From assembly GCA_016785225.1 (NCBI GenBank), contig JAFBJZ010000914.1, positions 682,001-746,000 on the forward strand: DNA of 64,000 bases, given 5' to 3'. Made by a program: the position numbers and the translations under genes. The DNA comes from Psettodes erumei. Lineage: Eukaryota > Chordata > Actinopteri > Pleuronectiformes > Psettodidae. The first letter of the stretch is position 1; each line of letters opens with the position of its first letter. This document shows, piece after piece, positions 60,301 through 64,000 of this stretch. The notes under the pieces were generated by a model. It was given only the letters and a program-made list of their open reading frames with translations, had not been told where the DNA came from and ran no database searches.

Positions 60301-63300
60301 GAAGTTAAGCAAATGAATAATGCTGTTATAATATCAGGTAACGTAAATCGCGAGGTTAAGTGGAGGTCTTACACCTACAGCCTGGAAAGTAATGATGATG
60401 AAATTTATCTTCCAGGAGAGAAGTGGCTCGACAGTGCCATCCATCCTCAACAGGATGCAGACCAAGCAGACTCCACCTACCTTCAACAAGACCAACAAGT
60501 TCACATCAGGCTTCCAGAACATTGTTGATGCCTACGGTATCGGGAACTACAGGGAAATCAATCCAGGTTATACAAGAAATCTTTTGTCTATATTTGAATT
60601 CATTCTTTGTCACATTAGTTGGGCAATGTAGCGTCACCAATCGACCTAACCTGCATGTTTTTGGTGGAGTGGGAGTAGAAAACCCACACAGAAAGGTCTC
60701 TCCTGAACCGGTGGTCAAGCTGAGAACCTTCTCTCTGTGAGGAGACAGTGCACCACCATGCTGCGAGATGCGGAATGAATGTGATAAAACACATTATGGG
60801 TGAAATTTTATTTTTGGGGAAATGATCAGCCTTGGTGGAGGTCTGTCCCCACCAGGAGAACAGCCCCCTAAAGGAGATTTACATGGCCTTATTTGGGGCC
60901 TGAATAAGTCCCTGCTCTGGGGTTGGTACTTCTGTGTGGCCCTGAAAAACTCTTGGCTGATGCTTGATGATGATTGGTTGTTACCTCACACGGAAGGTAA
61001 CAAGTTGTCAGTCTTCTGCTCTCACAAATCGTCGCCTACAACTATAATTTGCCTTATAGTCACACAACAATCACCTCTGCTACCATCTCAGCTCCCTGTT
61101 GACAAATGCTGTTCTTCTCGAGTGCGCTCTGCATTATATTGCGACCGAAACAGTCCGAAACAAATTTGTACATCACTCCATGGGTCTGATGGGTTCTTGT
61201 ACTGCTGTGAGGACACGGTGCCTGAGAACTGCTGATTATAGGGGCATTCCTGTAACGCTTGAGCTACCCAGGGACTAGCTCCTGGTTCCTGCGGTGGAAT
61301 CGCACCTATTGACTCAACATGTTTAGGTTCCTTGTATGTACTACCTTTTAATGATGGTGGTGTCCTAAAACATCAGCAGTTCTATGCAGCATGGAAATTT
61401 CAACATTCATCACTAATTGTTCTCTTTCTGTGTGACTTTTTACAGCTCCCTACACCATCATCACTTTCCCCTTCCTGTTTGCGGTCATGTTTGGTGACAT
61501 GGGTCACGGTGTGCTGATGACCTGTGCTGCCCTCTACCTGGTCATCCGAGAGAGTCGCCTCCTTGCTCAAAAGAGTGACAATGAGGTACAGCAGACATAA
61601 ACAAGTAATGCAGTAGTAAAAAGGATTCACAGTGCACATATTAGGAACCTGAAACATATGAAGTTGTCATGTGTCTCTGTAGATGTTTAACATGGTGTTC
61701 GCCGGTCGCTACATCATCCTCCTGATGGGGATCTTCTCCATCTACACTGGCATCATTTACAACGACTGCTTCTCCAAGTCACTGAACATGTTTGGCTCTG
61801 GATGGAGCGTCAGGCCCATGTTTGGCCCCAAAGGAGCGAACTGGTCGTAAGTCAGCCAACTCTTCACTTCACATAAGTAATCTATTGATATAATTTAGCA
61901 CTAGTTAACAAATGATGTTGAACACCATGCCAATCTTTGTGTGCATTTCTTAGCTAACAACAGTTAGATGCAGAAATATATGCAGATTTGCTACCACTGT
62001 GGCTGTACAGAGACCCTGACTAAAACCTGTGCACACAGGGTTTTAGTCAGGGTCTCTGTCAGGCTCTAAGAGACTCTACACCAGCTACTCGTTTGAATTG
62101 GAGTTTTTTTTTTTACATTTAATGCTGCCTCCAAATGCTTCAGCTCCCAGGAAATCTCCTGTTCAGTATACATTAAAATAGACAGATAAATGTATTAGCA
62201 CAAAATTTAATTTTGAATGATGATGTAGGGCCCCTCTTAGAACAGTCAGATCCAATTAGGTGTTATCTACAAACTCAGTTTTGTCATCATATAAGATAGA
62301 CATGTCACTGACATCCATTTTACTGCTACTGTATACTATATGTGGTTGATTCTTGTTCTAAAAGGTAGCTATTAGTCGGGTTTGTCTTGCAGCGCTGACT
62401 ACATCACCCTGCTCCGCTCCACTCTGTGAGGCAAGAAGTGACGTAGTCAGCGCTGCGAGACAGACGGTAACAGATTTGATCATCAATAAATTTCAGTATC
62501 ATTGATCAGTGTACTAAATTCTATTGTGTTTGCCTCGAAAAACAACAGCATGTGAATAATCATTTCATCCTGATCTGCCCTAGATTTGAGACACTTGATG
62601 GAAATGCAGTTCTACAGTTAGACCCAGCTGTTCCTGGTGTGTTCAACGGGCCTTATCCACTTGGAATTGACCCGGTAAAACCTGCACACTCACTAAAAAG
62701 ACAAAAATAAAAAGATGGCAGTGAACGCAAATATCCAAATCACTTGAAGGGGACATTAAGCAGACTTCACCCTGCCAGCTACCTGGCACAACAACTGTGT
62801 AATGTCTGACTGAGTGGCTGTGCAAACAGATACAGGACAGACACTGGGCAGAATACAATACAATACAATACAATTAAATATAATGATGTCATGAATATGT
62901 GAATTGGTGTATTGTGGTTCCATAACAGTTTTTGACTACATTCTCCGTATTGTACACTGACCATACATAGTCCACCCATATACTAGGTTTTGACCTAGTG
63001 TTGTTCCTATTGTCAACAAGTCTCAGGGAAAGACCCAAACAATGAATGTGTCCTACTCAAGAATATTGAAAATGGGTTTGGGTCAGAAATAATCCAGAAC
63101 CGAGGTCAACTGTTTCCAGCATCATTAGTGGTTATATTAGTGCACCCTAACAGGAATAAACAGGAAAAGAATTTAAAATAAAATAGCATTGGTTTAGTCT
63201 CAGACATGTGACCCTTGATGTGTGGTCTCTGTAGATCTGGAATGTTGCCACCAACAAGCTGACTTTCCTCAACTCCTTCAAGATGAAGATGTCTGTGATC

Positions 63301-63779
63301 CTGGGTGTCATTCACATGTTGTTTGGAGTGTCGCTCAGTCTCTTCAACCACCTGTAAGTGCTACACTCAAGGCTAATCTTGTCATTTATTACATGTATTA
63401 GCAATAATCATGGCTTTCAGGATTGGGTTATCTGGTTATCTAACTCCATCATATTCACATCACCTGCTCATAATTGATATTTTCATTGCAGTTCAAAATT
63501 ATTCAGGAAATGCCACAGTAGATGTTCCACTTGTGTAGCTAAATGACTTCCCTGCACCACAGGTACTTCAAGAAGCCGCTGAACATCTTCCTGGGCTTCA
63601 TCCCAGAGATCGTCTTCATGTCGAGCCTGTTTGGCTACCTTGTCCTGTTGGTCTTCTTCAAGTGGACAGCCTATGATGCCTCCACCTCCAAGGATGCTCC
63701 CAGCCTGCTCATCCACTTCATCAACATGTGTCTCTTCAACTATAATGACCCAACCAACAAGCCCCTCTACATGGGACAG
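54253..63779 (+). CDS. atp6v0a1: V-type proton ATPase 116-kDa subunit a1, 5' part (15 coding exons, runs off the window)
   Basis: The a subunit forms the proton half-channels of the membrane V0 sector and anchors V1. The a1 isoform acidifies synaptic vesicles and endolysosomes. Exons: 54253-54369, 54632-54710, 54790-54887, 54987-55115, 55398-55480, 55918-56044, 56212-56294, 58080-58173, 59211-59423, 60416-60566, 61446-61585, 61683-61846, 62584-62674, 63235-63353, 63563-63779. All junctions are GT-AG and in phase, giving 635 residues of an expected roughly 835. The N-terminal cytosolic domain is residues 1 to about 390 (MGELFRSEEMTLAQLFLQSE through NRMQTKQTPPTFNKTNKF). The membrane domain begins YTIITFPFLFAVMFGDMGHG. 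The essential transmembrane arginine region is beyond the window. It lies divergent from cavin1, as in human. Confidence 0.97.
54632..54710 (+). CDS. atp6v0a1: atp6v0a1 exon 2
   Basis: Encodes LNPDVNVFQRKFVNEVRRCE, then EMDRKL. It is flanked by TTTGCAG and GTGAGT. Confidence 0.97.
54790..54887 (+). CDS. atp6v0a1: atp6v0a1 exon 3
   Basis: Encodes RFVEKEIKKANIPTVDTGEN, then PEVPFPRDMIDLE. It is flanked by GAACAG and GTAACC. Confidence 0.97.
54987..55115 (+). CDS. atp6v0a1: atp6v0a1 exon 4
   Basis: Encodes ATFEKLENELKEINTNQEAL onward to RRTQQFFDE, a coiled-coil stalk of the cytosolic domain. It is flanked by GCTCAG and GTTTGC. Confidence 0.97.
55398..55480 (+). CDS. atp6v0a1: atp6v0a1 exon 5
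   Basis: Encodes MEDPNLLEESSALMEGSEGG, then RGAPLRLG, the variable loop after the first coiled coil. It is flanked by CTGACAG and GTAAAC. Confidence 0.95.
55918..56044 (+). CDS. atp6v0a1: atp6v0a1 exon 6
   Basis: Encodes FVAGVISRERIPTFERMLWR, then VCRGNVFLRKAEIEDPLEDP. It is flanked by TGTGCAG and GTCAGC. Confidence 0.97.
56212..56294 (+). CDS. atp6v0a1: atp6v0a1 exon 7
   Basis: Encodes GDQVHKSVFIIFFQGDQLKN, then RVKKICEG. It is flanked by CCAACAG and GTGGGT. Confidence 0.97.
56598..57340 (+). mobile_element. Penelope-like retroelement remnant in atp6v0a1 intron 7
   Basis: In one frame, IPYIAGVAEKFRRIFNQHQI then LRQKLVHPKDKTPRHKLDNV marks the Penelope reverse-transcriptase thumb/linker region. 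Next comes GGGLRHNLSPTDKALL, the segment that normally follows the GIY-YIG endonuclease. The 3' part ends with agcctcttggatgagaggtg and aaacattttcttgaaaaaat. It is sense to the host gene and non-functional. Confidence 0.8.
58080..58173 (+). CDS. atp6v0a1: atp6v0a1 exon 8
   Basis: Encodes FRASLYPCPETPQERKEMLA, then GVNSRIDDLQM. It is flanked by TGTCCAG and GTAAGT. Confidence 0.97.
59211..59423 (+). CDS. atp6v0a1: atp6v0a1 exon 9
   Basis: 71 codons: VLNQTEDHRQRVLQAASKTM, then the near-invariant KMKAIYHTLNLCNIDVTQKC and LIAEVWCPVSDLDSIQFALR. A donor-like AAG-GTGAGG at 59286-59294 lies within the exon in frame but is read through in the family. Confidence 0.96.
59655..59900. repeat. Dispersed fish repeat in atp6v0a1 intron 9
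   Basis: Starts with tgtatttatacagcacagtc, contains tatcttgcccaaagacactt, and ends with gggaatcgaaccaccgccct. This is the usual layout of a very common fish interspersed element; its tail resembles an inverted tRNA B box. Confidence 0.6.
60416..60566 (+). CDS. atp6v0a1: atp6v0a1 exon 10
   Basis: Encodes ERSGSTVPSILNRMQTKQTP, then TNKFTSGFQNIVDAYGIGNY and REINP. It is flanked by CTTCCAG and GTTATA. Confidence 0.97.
60635..60770. repeat. Dispersed fish repeat, copy 2
   Basis: Same family as 34150-34385: aatcgacctaacctgcatgt, then ttttggtggagtgggagtag, aacccacacagaaaggtctc and tctctgtgaggagacagtgc. Confidence 0.6.
60840..61310. repeat. Possible non-autonomous DNA transposon
   Basis: The end gactagctcctggttcctgc, then GGTGGAA, resembles the ends of fish hAT/Harbinger-like elements. 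The left end (near gtctgtccccaccaggagaa) is a weak inverted match. No coding part. Confidence 0.3.
61446..61585 (+). CDS. atp6v0a1: atp6v0a1 exon 11 (first membrane helices)
   Basis: Encodes PYTIITFPFLFAVMFGDMGH, then GVLMTCAALYLVIRESRLLA. This is the first hydrophobic segment of the V0 channel domain. It is flanked by TTTACAG and GTACAG. Confidence 0.97.
61683..61846 (+). CDS. atp6v0a1: atp6v0a1 exon 12
   Basis: Encodes MFNMVFAGRYIILLMGIFSI, then YTGIIYNDCFSKSLNMFGSG and WSVRPMFGPKGANW, a membrane helix and the start of the following loop. It is flanked by TGTAG and GTAAGT. Confidence 0.97.
62007..62059. repeat. 25-bp near-perfect inverted repeat (hairpin 1) in atp6v0a1 intron 12
   Basis: The left arm 62007-62031 pairs with 62034-62059 with a single bulged G at 62040 and a two-base centre. 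Confidence 0.95.
62380..62465. repeat. 28-bp inverted repeat (hairpin 2) in atp6v0a1 intron 12
   Basis: 62380-62407 pairs with 62438-62465: 25 Watson-Crick pairs, two G-U pairs and one A-C mismatch, with a 30-nt loop. Confidence 0.95.
62584..62674 (+). CDS. atp6v0a1: atp6v0a1 exon 13
   Basis: Encodes FETLDGNAVLQLDPAVPGVF, then NGPYPLGIDP, the loop between membrane helices. It is flanked by GCCCTAG and GTAAAA. Confidence 0.96.
62853..62874. repeat. (ATACA)n short microsatellite
   Basis: About four ATACA units. Confidence 0.85.
63235..63353 (+). CDS. atp6v0a1: atp6v0a1 exon 14
   Basis: Encodes IWNVATNKLTFLNSFKMKMS, then VILGVIHMLFGVSLSLFNHL. It is flanked by TCTGTAG and GTAAGT. Confidence 0.97.
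63563..63779 (+). CDS. atp6v0a1: atp6v0a1 exon 15 (last in window)
   Basis: Encodes YFKKPLNIFLGFIPEIVFMS, then SLFGYLVLLVFFKWTAYDAS and SLLIHFINMCLFNYNDPTNK, ending LYMGQ before GTGCTC. About 200 more residues are expected downstream. Confidence 0.96.
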
Positions 63780-64000
63780 GTGCTCCCTCCCTCATCCTCC
63801 CCCTGCTTCTCCCAGCTTCCTGTCCTTCCTGCTTGTTCTGATATGGTTGAATACTGGTAGAGAGGTGCACAGTAGCTCAGGACGGCATTTAATATGATTT
63901 ATTTTCATGTGGCTTGCCTTATATCAGAGAGGGTAGCGGTCAGGCTGTGCTACAGAACAGCATGACTGGATCTGGCAGGGATTTTGTGTGTCAACACTTC

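Noticed and set aside
1..64000. CRISPR arrays, operons, bacterial promoters or phage systems
   Set aside because: Exon-intron structure, vertebrate genes and fish retroelements show this is eukaryotic nuclear DNA; the tandem repeats are microsatellites, not spaced CRISPR repeats.

Overview
This is nuclear DNA from a ray-finned (teleost) fish. The genes have many small exons with GT-AG introns. The non-coding DNA is AT-rich and carries fish-type repeats: Tc1-like transposons, Penelope-like and L2/Rex-like retroelement ends, small terminal-inverted-repeat elements and dense CA/TG microsatellites. The three proteins are closest to vertebrate STAT5, cavin-1 and the V-ATPase a1 subunit. The species cannot be named from sequence alone.

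Layout. (1) 1-4.8 kb: repeats downstream of STAT5, with two Tc1-like remnants and one long terminal-inverted-repeat element. (2) 5.3-21.8 kb, minus strand: a complete STAT5 gene with 18 coding exons. They join in phase to 787 codons (786 residues plus stop), and a probable non-coding first exon lies near 21.8 kb. Its introns hold an intact antisense tRNA-Glu gene, LINE 3' ends and several Tc1 fragments. (3) 22-26.3 kb: intergenic DNA with a second Tc1-like copy. (4) 26.3-48.5 kb, minus strand: cavin1, two coding exons (455 residues) separated by a 20.8-kb repeat-rich intron. (5) 48.5-54.2 kb: the intergenic region between the divergent cavin1 and atp6v0a1 genes. (6) 54.25 kb to the window end, plus strand: the first 15 coding exons (635 residues) of atp6v0a1. 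The C-terminal part lies outside the window.

The order STAT5 - cavin1 - atp6v0a1, with the last two divergent, matches human 17q21, except that STAT3, which sits between STAT5A and CAVIN1 in human, is absent here. The genes do not form a pathway: STAT5 is a cytokine-activated transcription factor, cavin-1 coats caveolae, and atp6v0a1 is part of the proton-pumping V-ATPase. They are neighbours by ancestral synteny.

I did not find a new multi-gene system. The most interesting signals are small: two near-perfect fold-back hairpins in one atp6v0a1 intron, one of which encloses an in-frame 33-nt candidate microexon; a perfect 21-bp snap-back inside a Tc1 remnant; an expanded 11-residue repeat in cavin1; and a tRNA-Glu gene inside STAT5.
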